Source: Jaapia argillacea MUCL 33604 | Lineage: Eukaryota > Basidiomycota > Agaricomycetes > Jaapiales > Jaapiaceae | NCBI GenBank assembly: GCA_000697665.1 | Contig: KL197740.1 | Span: 8,581 to 32,145, forward strand | DNA length: 23,565 nucleotides | Direction: 5' to 3' | Shown: positions 9,559-19,836 of the stretch, piece after piece | Numbering within the stretch: the first letter of the stretch is position 1 | Layout of the letters: each line of letters opens with the position of its first letter | Position numbers and translations under genes: made by a program | The notes under the pieces: generated by a model | Seen by the model: only the letters and a program-made list of their open reading frames with translations | What the model was told of the DNA's origin: nothing | The model's database searches: none

Positions 9559-12320
9559 TTCCTCCGGGCCATGCACATCTTCGGCCTTGGTCGCTGTCCA
9601 GCATTAGAAACGGAACGAGATCTGAGATTGGGGTTGTGACAGATTCTGACATCACACAACCCGGCACATCCTCGGTGATTCCCGCTTGGGTCATCTAGTT
9701 TCCTCTTTGGGATATGTTCGCCCGTCTTTTACCGTTTATTTTCTACGCTCTCCAGAATCTCCACCTCCACTTTTCGTCAACGAGGCGAGCACCTGGTGTT
9801 CGTCGTTACGTTGAGCGACGTCCATGGCGGAGTAATCAAGAATATGAATATTTATACACCACTCTTCCTCTTCCACTCCGACGTCACATGTTGATTTTTT
9901 CGTACATCCATTCAAATCGAAGGTCGACACTTCGCAGCGAAGGTCAACTTTTCGCATCCATTCTGCATCGAAGCAAGGTGTCTTTCGCATCGGACCACCG
10001 TCATTTCGCACCTCTCGTACGAGCCTGTGCCATAGGCATTCCACCTCCCCAATCGCGGCCCCGCGTTCACCGCCGACTCTTCTGCCCATATCCTTCTTGG
10101 AAAAGTGCGCAATCAGCCTGACGAAGTTCCTGACAGTTATACAACATTGACATGCAATCAAAGACACCTCCTTAAACCACTAACATTGACAATTGATCCC
10201 ATCGATGATAACCTCGTCCGATTCTCACATCCTGTCAAAAACCCACCTCCATCTCCTCCCCAAGTAGGTCCTAATCCAACACACGACGTGCCTGATCCCA
10301 TCCCAAGTCACACACCGATCAGCCATCCAGGTCGCACCGATCATCCCCCATCACACACATTAACATCGGCCCAACGTTAACGTTAAATCCGCCTTCTCTC
10401 CCCCCTTCCCCCACTTCCTCTACCAGGTTTATCCATCTTCTCCCTCTCTCCTTCTCTCCTCTCTCCCACTTCCACCCCCTTGTCCTCGGGGAGAATCTCG
10501 CCCTTTACTCGGCCTTTGCCCATATTCCCATCCCAGCCTCAGACCACACTCAATAAAGGTCTTCCACTCCGCCTCGAGGCTTTCATTTTCTCTCCCCCCC
10601 TCTTCCTTTCATCCCTTCCCTCTCTACGTCTTTCACCCCGTTACGTTGTCCCTCCGGTCACTCGGCTAGGAACCCCCCCCCTCTTGCTGTTCAAGTGGGA
10701 GTTGGCCTTTCGGTCCTTCGGGTGGAATATCCGTACCCCCGGCTCATGATCCCGTTCACCACTCAACCCCGGCTCACCATTCCGCTTTCGAGGCTCTCAG
10801 GAAGGTGAGGGGATGGTTGAGGATCGATGGGGGTCGAACGAAGAGATTTACTTTGGGTTCTGACACACCCTGGCTTCGCGTTCAGCCAGGCGACGGTCCC
10901 GGGGGTAGGGGGAGCGTTTTTGAGGTGGTCGGACTGGTTGGACCTCGAATGAATATCGGGCTAGCGAATCCTCGGGTGAAGGGGGGAGGATCCATAGTAC
11001 ACGATCCATTGAATGGCAAGTACCTCGCTCAGGGGACGTGTTACGTTGGTCCACCCACCCACAAATTGGCGGCCAGGGTATGGGTATGCTTGTGAAAACT
11101 CTCTCATGAATTGAAATTCTGATAGGATATACTTTGGATCGTATCGGACCCGAGGATTTCGGATGAAGGGGCCCGGAATGAAGGAAGTTGTGCATGAGGG
11201 TGCATGTTAAGGGACGAAGAAGCTCTGACGTTGGATTCTGCTAAGTCGATAGAATCGGTGAGTACCCCTCTCCAGGTGCTTTACGTTGGATGATGTTGGG
11301 TTGGTCCAGTCCGGTAGGTTCTCGAGATGTATCGTCGTCGTTCTAGTCCGAGATGAACCAACGTTCTTCATGCGGTTTAATGCAGCCCCCACACGCGCAC
11401 TCCCCCGCTCTCATGAATTGGCAGCTGTGGCAGGAGTGTACCTTCTATCGTATCGCACCTACGGTCGGATGAAGTAGCCGAAGGGAGCGAGACTCCAGAT
11501 CGAATTCATCCTTCGCCAAGGGAAGTTTACGTTGGGCGTTCCGCGTTCCGCGATGGAGGTTCGGGTTTGAGGAGATACTGGGACTGTCAATGAATGGCTT
11601 TGATAACATATGCCTCCTTCAGAGGGAAACTTGGATGGGTCCGTATTGTGGAGTGTGGAGAGAGATGATGTTTGGACAGTGTTTGGAGAGGGTGGACTTG
11701 TGCACATCAAAGGTCCGGACTGGAGAGAACCTGGATGGTCGGTGGAGGTGAAGGTACCTCCACGGCCGTCTACGGTCAGTGCTCATCCGAAGGCACGGTC
11801 GTTCCATATGATAATCATTGATGAATGTCCAGGGGAGGGGTGAATGCCAGAACCACCACCGCGGAACAATGATCGATATTCGGAGGAAGAAATGGAAATG
11901 ACGGTCAAACTTACAAAGAACGTTGTTGATTCTCAATTTTTGGAGGATACTGGGAGGATGTTCGGGGGTAGGAAGCTGAATATCTCACCCTACGCACGCC
12001 AGTCGGAGATTGAAACAACCTGGTTCATAACTTCGTTGCTAGTCCAACAATGCTCTTGGAGGTGATAACACACCTTTGGCCGTGACACCACTGGTACCTC
12101 TTCTATCTGATCACCCTAGGCCGGGATGTCTGAAATCTTGGAAAACTCGAATTACGAGACTTCAATACGGTACTGCAAGGCATTAGCTACACCGCCGAGG
12201 ATCTGCCATCCATGCTATTGATCCCCAGAATCTCTCCAGGATGTTCCAAACGCCACCAATCTAAGATCATCTTCTGTTTCTAATGTTAGAGAACGACTCA
12301 TGACCGAATATGCGGAAGGT
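9559..12320. other. Divergent intergenic region between GH3 genes B and C
   Basis: This 2.8 kb stretch separates two outward-reading beta-glucosidase genes, so it presumably holds their upstream control regions. I find no gene I can support. Open frames such as 10105-10380 and 11610-11843 (plus strand) show no domain that I know. Visible structure: a pyrimidine-rich tract at about 10385-10480, AACGTTAACGTTAA at 10374, a short direct repeat of CCCCGGCTCA at 10737 and 10767, and an imperfect 70-bp repeat listed separately. Confidence 0.5.
11101..11475 (+). repeat. Imperfect direct repeat, two units about 307 bp apart
   Basis: The unit at 11101-11168 and the unit at 11408-11474 share three exact blocks in the same order and almost the same spacing: CTCTCATGAATTG (offset 0), TCGTATCG (offset 38 and 40) and TCGGATGAAG (offset 58 and 57). 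Copies of a TTTACGTTGG-like word occur between and around them (about 11039, 11281, 11523). It may be a decayed tandem duplication or element remnant. The origin is unknown. Confidence 0.5.
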
Positions 12321-12334
12321 GGTTTGGTTTATAG
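12321..12334 (+). promoter_or_regulatory. TATA-like core promoter of GH3 gene C
   Basis: GGTTTGGTTTATAG lies 89 nt upstream of the gene C ATG and matches the gene B promoter exactly over 14 bases. The following leader shares GTAGTCGCTTC- and CCCCCGTCGTTG-type blocks with genes A and B. Confidence 0.55.
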
Positions 12335-12409
12335 ACTCAGGTTGTTTGTGGGTATTCGAGTTGTAGTCGCTTCTTCACGACCCTCCAACCCCCCGTCGTT
12401 GAGTTAACG

Positions 12410-15400
12410 ATGTTCCCTTCTAAAAGACTGTCGGCGTTCATCGCCGCAGTCCTACTCACTAACGCCAACGCTCAATCCTCTGGCTCTGCCACGACAACTA
12501 CGACCGCTTCCACGACAACTTCAACCATCCCACCAACCGAAACGGGCCGCATAACCCTCCCCATCTCTTCCTACCCTTTCGCACCCTACCCAACCCCTTC
12601 AGACCCTCCACCCATCACCGGTGTATTCCCTAGTGCTAGCCCGTTAGACCCACCTGCTGTTAGCTCCGACCCTACCATCGTACCGGACTTTGGACCAGCA
12701 TGGGCGGAGGCTTTGTCGAAAGCTCAAGCTTTGGCGAGTTACCCTTCGAGGTTGTGAATGCGCTGTTGGGATGCTAATTGTGAATGTAGGTATCGACGTT
12801 GTCAATGGAAGGAAAAGTGAACATTACAACTGGTGTTTTCTGGGCGACTGATCTTTGTGTTGGGAATATCGCCCCTCAAACTGGGAATGGAACGTATTTC
12901 CCTGGACTTTGTCTTCAGGTTCCTTTCCATCACTCTCGCTCCACCTCTTGTATCCCTCATGGTTATTGGACGGTTTAGGACTCACCGCTGGGTGTCCGAT
13001 ACACTGATTTCGTGACGGCATTCCCGGCTGGTATCAACGCTGCTGCTACGTATGTCCCCTTCCCTTCCCTACTGCGTGGCTTAACTAACCACTCTTCCCA
13101 ACAGATGGAACCGAGCGCTAATCCGTCAACGGGGTGCTTATATGGGTGCAGAATTTAAAGGAAAAGGTGTCAACGTCGCCCTTGGTCCTATGATGAATAT
13201 GGGAAGGAATCCTGAAGGTGAAGCCTATTTTACGAGGAGTTCTGAGTCCTCTTTGGTTTCATCATCCCTCTTCCGTCTCCCCATCTTTTTTTCTGTTCTT
13301 ACCATCTGAGACGTCCTCGTTTCCTACTCGTCCCCCCCCATTCTTATCTCCCCACCCATCTGAGACGTTCTCGTCTCTTTCACTCCTCACCCCTTCCCTC
13401 CTCCCATTGCCCACCCCCCCTCCCTTCCACCCGAACTAAACTAATCCCCCCCTCTCAAATAGGTGGAAGGAATTGGGAAGGTTTCGGCGCAGACCCCTTC
13501 CTTTCTGGTGCAGCTGCATACGAAACTGTGTTGGGTATGCAATCGAGTGGTGTTCAGGCCTGTGCGAAACATTATATCAACAAGTACGTTGCGAGTTTCT
13601 CCCCTCTCTTGTTTCTTTTTTCTCTTCCTCCCGCTACCCCTACGATGTTTCGATTACCTACCCTCTTTTTAATCCGGTCTTTTCGACTCACTAATCACCG
13701 TTTGCTCACCTAGCGAACAAGAATGGTACAGAACACAAGAATCTTCAAATGTAGACGACAGGACCGAACATGAGATTTACCTTCCACCATTTTTGAAGAG
13801 TGTGATGGCTGGTGTTGCTAGTGTTATGTGTTCTTATAGTGAGTGTTCTGCTCCCTACTTTTCGATTTATCTTCTTCCGGTTTCTACGCGACGTTTTGTT
13901 CGCGTCCGATAATGCATTCACGTGATGCTGTTGGCGTTTTTGTCCTGACCATGCCATTTTGTGCAATACTAACAGACGTTACGAACAGACTTGATCAACG
14001 ACACCTACGCCTGCGAGAATGATAGGACTTTGAACCAGATTCTCAAGACTGAGTTTGGGTTCCAAGGATGTAAGGTCACCCCCCTTTTTGTTGGTTACGG
14101 TGTTGATTGAACCTTGGGTTTGGGTAGATGTCATGTCCGATTGGACGGCTACTATGTCTACGTTGAGTGCCGTTGCTGGTCTTGACGTACGTCTCTCCCT
14201 TCCCCCTTCTTCTCTTCCCGCTCACGATCTGCCCCCCTCTCCCCCTCTCCCCACTAGATGACGATGCCAGGCGGCGTGGGATTTGGCGACAACTATTCCT
14301 ACTTTGGTGCCAACCTAACAGCGTTCGTCGACAACGGTACAATCGCAGCTTCACGTTTGGACGATATGGCAACTCGAATTGTTGCGAGTTGGTATTTCCT
14401 TGGACAAGATCAACCGGGGTATCCGAATGTTAGCTTTAGTGCCTTTGATACTACGGATTATCATAATCTGCATATTGACGTTCAAGTGAGTCTCCTTTTT
14501 CCTACCCCCGACACTCTGGGAGTGAGGTTGAACGAGACTGATGTCTTTTTTTTCGTAGGAGGATCATTATGAGCTCGTCCGCGAAATGGGCGCATCAAGC
14601 ACAGTCTTGTTGAAGAACAACGGAGTCTTGCCCTTGAAGAATATCAGGAGCTATTCGATTATTGGGTCTGATGCTGGACCTGGTCTTTTGGGACCTAATG
14701 GATACTCTGACCGTGGTGGGGACGATGGAGTTTTGGCTATGGGTTGGGGATCTGGGTATGTGTCTTCCTTTTTTTGTGCTGTGGGTGGGGTTACTAATTG
14801 GGCCTGTGGGTGAAGAACGGATCAGTTCCCTTATCTTATCACTGTACGTCCCTTCCTTCTACGTACCCGCCGTCCATCCACAATTAACACCATTTTTATA
14901 GCCTCTCGAAGCCATCCAAGCCCGAGCGCGCCTAAACCGTTCATCCGTAAACTGGGTCCTTAACGACTTTGATTACACACTCGTACAGAGTACTGTTGCG
15001 GAGCAGGACGTTGCCATTGTATTTGTCAATAGTGATTCGGGTGAGGGGTATATTACTGTTGGTGGGAATTACGGTGATAGGTGCGACTCGCTTTCTCTGA
15101 TATTGGGTGTAGGATTGGGTGTAGGAATGAAACTGACGTGTTTTTTGTGGTGGGCGTGTAGGAATAACTTGACGGCATGGCATGGTGGCGATCAGCTGAT
15201 CTTGGCTGTTGCTGCCGCGAACAACAATACCATTGTGGTTACGCATAGCGTCGGTCCTCTCATCATCGAACCATGGGTCGACCACCCCAATGTCACCGCC
15301 GTACGTACCACCATTCAAACACTTGAATCCAAACCAGGAAATTGACGATTTGGACTGCAGATCTTGTGGGCTGGTATCGCTGGCCAGGAAGTCGGCAACT

Positions 15401-16233
15401 CCCTTGTGGATGTGTTGTTTGGTGATTGGAACCCTTCGGGGCGGTTACCCTATACCATCGCCAAGAACGCTTCTGATTATCCTTCCGAGCCTATTGATGG
15501 AGCTACTACGAATATTATCAGGGTTGATTATAATGAGGGGTTGTTCATTGATTATCGGTGGTTTGATGCTGTGAGTCTCCCCTTCTTCTCTCTCGGAACG
15601 TTTGAACCTGAGAGCTGATGTTGTGGCGTTGGGGGTAGATGAACATTACACCTCGTTATGAATTCGGTTATGGATTGAGTTATTCGACGTTCGAGTATTC
15701 GAATTTGTGCATCACGCCTGTTGCGAACGCCGACAGTTATGATGCGGCTGCTATTGCGAATTGGGAGGCTGGGTTGCCGAGCCTTTGGGGTGAAGGGTCT
15801 TCGACTGCTTTCTGGTACGTTCACCATTTTCTTTGGTTTGTTGAATGCGGAGTTGAATGGTGGTTTGTAGGTTGCATACCCCCGCTTACACTGTCACTTT
15901 CGACTTGACTAACACTGGTGCTTACTACGGTGGCGAGGTCGGTCCCTTTCCATCCCCCTTCCCATCTCCCAAGTATTAACCCCTCGTTAGATCCCACAAC
16001 TCTACGTCCACTTCCCTACCGACTCTGGAGAACCCCCCTCCGTCCTCAAGGGATTCACCAATGCCAACCTTAACCCCGGTGAAACCCAATCTATCACTAT
16101 CAGCATAGCTCGTTATGATTTGTCGATTTGGGATGTCGCGGCTCAGAGTTGGGTGAAACCGGCTGGGAATATCACGTTTACTGTGGGTGCTAGTAGTAGG
16201 GATGGGAGGCTGTATGGTACCGTTCCTGTGTAA
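12410..16233 (+). CDS. GH3 beta-glucosidase C (secreted), 17 exons
   Basis: This is the third secreted GH3 beta-glucosidase, inverted relative to A and B. Exons: 12410-12733, 12790-12918, 12979-13049, 13105-13217, 13463-13583, 13714-13838, 13989-14069, 14128-14186, 14258-14485, 14559-14755, 14816-14843, 14902-15080, 15162-15300, 15361-15570, 15639-15814, 15871-15937, 15991-16233. The total of 2490 nt encodes 829 aa, all junctions in phase. The signal peptide spans about residues 1-21. The nucleophile is D326 in GYVMSDW and the acid/base is E540 in SDSGEGY. KHYINNEQEW and MCSYN are complete. The FnIII-like domain covers about residues 735-820. Oddities: intron 1 starts with GCGAGT rather than GT, intron 2 has a weak donor (GTTCCT), and intron 4 is expanded to 245 nt with an internal repeat. 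Its closest paralogue by exon and intron sequence is A. Confidence 0.95.
12734..12789 (+). other. GC-AG intron (intron 1 of GH3 gene C)
   Basis: The exon ends in TTG and the next bases are GCGAGT; the intron ends in TGTAG and has a branch-like CTAAT. Genes A and B have GTAAGC and GTGAGT at this exact place. GC donors with an otherwise good match are a known minor intron class. If the intron were retained, the protein would end after about 115 residues. Confidence 0.75.
13302..13374 (+). repeat. 19-bp direct repeat inside intron 4 of GH3 gene C
   Basis: CCATCTGAGACGTYCTCGT occurs at 13302-13320 and again at 13356-13374, a period of 54 bp in a pyrimidine-rich setting. This local duplication partly explains why this intron is 245 nt, the longest among the three genes. 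Confidence 0.7.
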
Positions 16234-16302
16234 GGAACGAAAAGGCTTGGATAGCTGATTGACGATGACGATGGTGACGGATGACTTACGGGACTTGGGA
16301 AA

Positions 16303-16315
16303 TGAACTTGTAGGA
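16303..16315 (+). promoter_or_regulatory. Conserved 3'-UTR motif of GH3 gene C
   Basis: TGAACTTGTAGGA lies 70 nt after the stop codon, followed by GATGTAGGACTTGTG, which resembles the gene A flank. It matches the elements at 736-748 and 5856-5868. Confidence 0.45.
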
Positions 16316-16554
16316 GATGTAGGACTTGTGTGATTTTTAGTTTTTTAGAGATGAACGTTTTGTTACGGAGTTTGCGTCCCATGCGAAGCCCCTGCAGCTC
16401 GATCCTGCACCGGGACGGCTTTAGTACAAGGGTATGAGCTGAGATGAGGTGAAGTCCCTCGTGGTTTCGATTCTGGGTTTCGTAGAAATTCAAGGACGGC
16501 GTTGGTGTGATAAACCTTTGGGTAGATCCAACGGCACCTAGGATGAAGATGGAC

Positions 16555-16930
16555 AACAGAGGGTTCAAGTCAGCAATCACTACAAGATTGCAGAGTGGCG
16601 AGTGCTCAGGAATATCAGTAGTAACGTTGGTAATGTCGAGTTTCACGGCGCTTTGGAATTTGGAGGAGAATAGCGCATACCGTGTCGATGCAAAACGGTG
16701 ACTACGTGGGGTATCTTTGGAAACCGGAAGAGGTGAACCACCCGTAGCAGTATGGAACACGGCCGTTGGCGCAGACTGCCAAGCACAACAAGTGCTCGTC
16801 CGCTGACTTCACTTTCAAAGCGGAATTATCCATCGCAGAGGCGAAATAAGTCAGTGCGGTTCCGCCTGATCCACGATACTAGGAATTCAATAAGGGTACA
16901 GCTAGGATAGTACACGAAGCTCACCACTCT
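16555..16930 (-). pseudogene. K0: shredded fragment of a kinase-like gene
   Basis: The minus strand from about 16930 to 16555 matches the end of exon 1, intron 1 and parts of exon 2 of the neighbouring kinase-like genes. Recognisable pieces are the intron 1 boundaries (GTGAGC to CCTAG, then YRG), VPYCYGWFT near 16745-16720, and VKLDITNVT near 16650-16625. It carries several small indels that change frame, an in-frame stop, and an internal deletion that removes the HxDxYPRN catalytic loop: the sequence jumps to a degenerate NLVVIADL, the counterpart of KLVVIDFD. The first exon is missing, and homology ends near 16930, just before the sequence that marks the next kinase unit. It is non-functional as a kinase. 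Confidence 0.8.
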
Positions 16931-16933
16931 CCC

Positions 16934-17331
16934 GCGGTCACAGTTGTTACGATCCACGTGGTGTGTGACTCACGCGAACCGGAAGGACGATGTGCAACAG
17001 AGGATTCAACAAGTCAACGAACACTACGAGTACAAAGCTGTCGAGTTCCTCTACCAACTGTGGGGATGAAGCCATTCTGTGGAAGGGGTCGCTCCTAGGA
17101 CTAGAAATCTTCTGGCATCCCAGTCTTTCCACCTGGCGTCAACTTCTGTGCGTCCCTGGACGGTCGCAAGAACATCTCTCGAGAGGGAAAAATCCTCCGA
17201 GGTTGGCCATTGCACAATAGTCGGACTAAATCGTTGGGCCATAGGTAGGCGGCTATGAATGGACGACAGGGTGGATGATAACTGCCCTGGCCAAACTCGA
17301 TTCGAGAAAAGGTGCAGACGAAGCAAACACG
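16934..17331. other. 3' flank of kinase unit K1 and unassigned sequence
   Basis: GTTACGATCCACGTG plus TGACTCACGCG at 16946-16976 resembles blocks 3' of K2 (about 20056-20092) and K3 (21791-21801). The rest of the stretch shows no gene I can support. It probably includes the K1 3' UTR. Confidence 0.4.
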
Positions 17332-18431
17332 TCAGAGAAGTGTCGCCTGGTCTGGAGTCAACCCTATTAGTCGGTCGGGGAGCTGGAGGTGATAAACGAT
17401 CAGCACATGAACTCCAGGTCGCGACTAATGAGACGTACGAGAAATCGATAGTACATTCCCCAACAACAACTAATTTCCTGCGTTAGCCTCAAAGGAGTGA
17501 CTTCTTCATGTGGCCACGTGAGTGCAGCGTCGAAGTCAATAACGACAAGTTTCCCTGTCGGAAGGACGAGATGGTTGCGAGGATAGGCGTCGGAGTGAAG
17601 AACACGAGCTTCGTGTATGCGTGACATTGCGGCCAACCCTTGCTCGGCAAGATCGACAGTAACGTTGGTAACGTCGAGTTTCACAGCACCTTCGAAATAT
17701 TGGAGAAGGATAGCGTTTGGTGGTACAGTGTCGGACGCAAAGGGGTGAAGCCAGGGGGTTTCTTTGGAAACTGGAAGGGTGAACCACCCGTAGCAGTATG
17801 GAACGACGCCCTCGGCGCAAACTCCGAAGTGTAACAAATGCTCGTAAGCTCGCCTCTCGTTGTGAAAGCGGAACTGTCCATCGATGAGGCGAAAGAAGTC
17901 GGTGCGATTCGGGTCCCCTAGTCCACGATACTAAAAATTGAATCAGGACAGGTGCAGAGAAGGATAGTAGTATACAGAGCTCACCACTTTCAGGAGGTAT
18001 GGGTCTCCGCGATAACGAACTTTGAAAACGCAAGACACGCATTCCTCTTCGTGATCATCTCGTATAACCTCCAAGAGCGTAAGATCCCGAGCACGAACGT
18101 CGAGCTTGGGGAGGGGTGGCACGACCTCTTCGAGCGGTGGCAAAATCTCCGCGGCGAGGTCCTGGCTCGACCCGACGGGATGCAAAATGGATCTGTATGG
18201 ATTTACACCATACACGGGAGCGTCGAGGAGGGGATTAATTCCCTCTTCGATGGATTCTGCCCGAGCTTCGGCAATCGCTTTACGCGACGTGTATTTGGGG
18301 TCGGGGTATGGTCCAGTACAAAGGCACGACAGGACAGTTCCTGAGCGTTGACTGCTATATGCAGAGCAAATACGAAAACATAGCGACCGGAGGACGGTAA
18401 ACAGATAGAGATAGAGGTCGGATGGCAACAT
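17332..18431 (-). CDS. K1: kinase-like protein with hydrophobic N-terminus
   Basis: This is the intact member of the kinase-like family here. Exons: 18431-17985, 17930-17439, 17382-17332, giving 329 aa in frame. The introns are 54 and 56 nt. Residues 5-24 form a hydrophobic segment (signal peptide or signal anchor). A Pro-rich linker (VPPLPKL) follows, then the kinase-like core: a candidate ATP-binding Lys at K148 (LLKV), the catalytic loop HSDAYPRN with H261, D263 and N268 (Asp to Asn spacing of 5, as in protein kinases), and the metal-binding motif IDFD with D281 in place of DFG. The core is short, so this is a reduced kinase or phosphotransferase-like fold; the substrate is unknown. The start was chosen because ATG and the hydrophobic stretch line up with K2 and K3. 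It ends in TPDQATLL, then TGA. It shares a divergent upstream region with the nuclease-like gene. Confidence 0.82.
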
Positions 18432-18797
18432 TGTGGTTCTGAATTGGTGAGCGGAAGTCAGTGGCGGCGCGTGCATGTCGAGTTCGTCTTTTCATACTCC
18501 GACTCGGCCACATCTCAACTACCAATTCCTTGATCAAAGCAACGCCGCCCGCGTCTCCACAACCCACATCCGAGGCGTATTGTTATACTTTGCAATTCGA
18601 CACAATGCTGGCCGCAGAAATCAAAGCGATCTTGCTGCATGGGCCCTTCGCACATTCCCAATATAAGTTGATACGGACGCCCCCACTACCATAACTCCTT
18701 CCTCAAACTACCGTTACTACCCCATCCTTAGTACTCATTCTGCCATACCGGCCGGTTGCCCCTTTCTTCAGTTGCAGTGCACCTGGACCCCTCTCCC
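18432..18797. promoter_or_regulatory. Divergent upstream region of K1 and the nuclease-like gene
   Basis: This 366-bp gap separates two outward-reading start codons. A TATA-like ATATAAG at 18661-18667 lies about 130 nt upstream of the plus-strand ATG. No comparable box is evident for K1. Short open frames here show no family signature. Confidence 0.4.
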
Positions 18798-19836
18798 ATG
18801 CTGGACATGGTGAAGTACCCGATGTTTTCCCTCGCCTCTAAGGACGAGCATGGCGTCGTCACACTACTTGTCCTCACTGTCATTATTCTTGCACTGGTCG
18901 CAATTTTTTGCTCCGTCCCTCATGCCCCGCCGTCCCTCCCGGTCCCTGGATATGCCAGAGCGACGTCGCGTTCTGTTTTTGACTACCTCGTCAAGACTCA
19001 GGTTCAGCGTCTCAAGCCTAGGAATCCGAAACCGGGCAGAAACACGGTCGGCAAGGAATACTCTTTCGCGGACATCAAAGGGGTCCATCCTTGGGCGGAT
19101 TTTACATTCGACGACATCATGCAGTCCCCTATGCCCAGTACCTCACTCGCCCCGTGGTGCCACGTGAACCACCGTCATGCCAGAGGAGCTTCCCCGACGA
19201 AGCGACACTTTATCAGCGGTTCGAGCACACCCTATTCCCTCACCTTCGCCGAGCCCTTGACGCGAGCTTCGTTCCTTGCCCGCAAGGCCACACCCCCCTC
19301 ACCTGTGACACAGGCGGGACCGCACGTCAGATGGGAAGTGGCTTGCCTGACCGAGCTGGTCGTCCAAGTGACGATACTTTGGACCTTAATGACTCTCCAA
19401 ATCGAGCACCGGGGGAAATCAAGGTGTCGTGGAAATGGAAGGCCAAATGGATACACAAATTGCCGGAAGAATTCGAAGGAGTGCAATATCGACAGGTCCT
19501 CTCCCAAGAGTTGTGCTATATGCGGTGTCACGGGACTCGAGATGGATATGTCCTTACCCACAAGGAGCTGATCTGCCTTCGCCGAAGACCTGGTGCACCA
19601 GGCCACTTGGATGTCTCCGCTCCTATTCCCATGCATGCCTATTGTGACCAGCTCTCCGCAAGCGCGGGGCCGATGAGGTGAGTTCCCATATCAGCTCTAT
19701 ATTGCATCTCTAAGCAAGTCTTGCCTCCTACAGAGACGGAGTGTTCCCCCATGCAACCGGCCAGCTCACCGTCCTCTTAGGGCTGTGGTATATACATATG
19801 CTGGCATCCGACGACTCAGGATGGTGCCTAAAATAG
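18798..19836 (+). CDS. Membrane-anchored PD-(D/E)XK nuclease-like protein
   Basis: The proposed model joins 18798-19082, 19139-19677 and 19734-19836, giving 308 aa with all phases consistent. The last intron (GTGAGT to CTACAG, 56 nt) is clear. The first (56 nt, weak donor GTCCAT) is uncertain: the alternative is a one-base frameshift near 19122, because 19083-19121 also reads like protein (HPWADFTFDDIM) and connects to VPYAQYLTRP in another frame. Residues 19-37 form a transmembrane segment. The core resembles PD-(D/E)XK folds: D166 (LPDR), E188 and K190 (GEIKVSWKW), then QVLSQ with YM and a DGYVLTHKEL strand, ending in LTVLLGLWYIHMLA. Similar uncharacterised proteins are, to my knowledge, common in mushroom-forming fungi. 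Nuclease activity is inferred, not shown. ATG 18798 is the first in frame. Confidence 0.6.

Noticed and set aside
9045-9639. Plus-strand open frames antisense to the first exon of GH3 gene B, very rich in Glu/Val or Arg.
   Set aside because: They mirror the Ser/Thr-rich linker repeats on the other strand. The signal peptide and paralogue matches support only the minus strand.
10105-10380. Plus-strand 91-codon open frame, Pro-rich, considered as a retrotransposon remnant.
   Set aside because: No integrase, reverse transcriptase or gag motif, no LTR pair and no target-site duplication could be seen. Proline and serine richness follows from the pyrimidine-rich DNA.
10368-10386. AACGTTAACGTTAA considered as a telomere-like or replication element.
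   Set aside because: There are only two short palindromic copies. Fungal telomere repeats are usually TTAGGG-type and much longer.
17536-18042. Alternative minus-strand frame across K1, Arg- and Ser-rich.
   Set aside because: It crosses intron 1 and lacks the motifs seen in the other frame. Comparison with K2 and K3 fixes the true frame.
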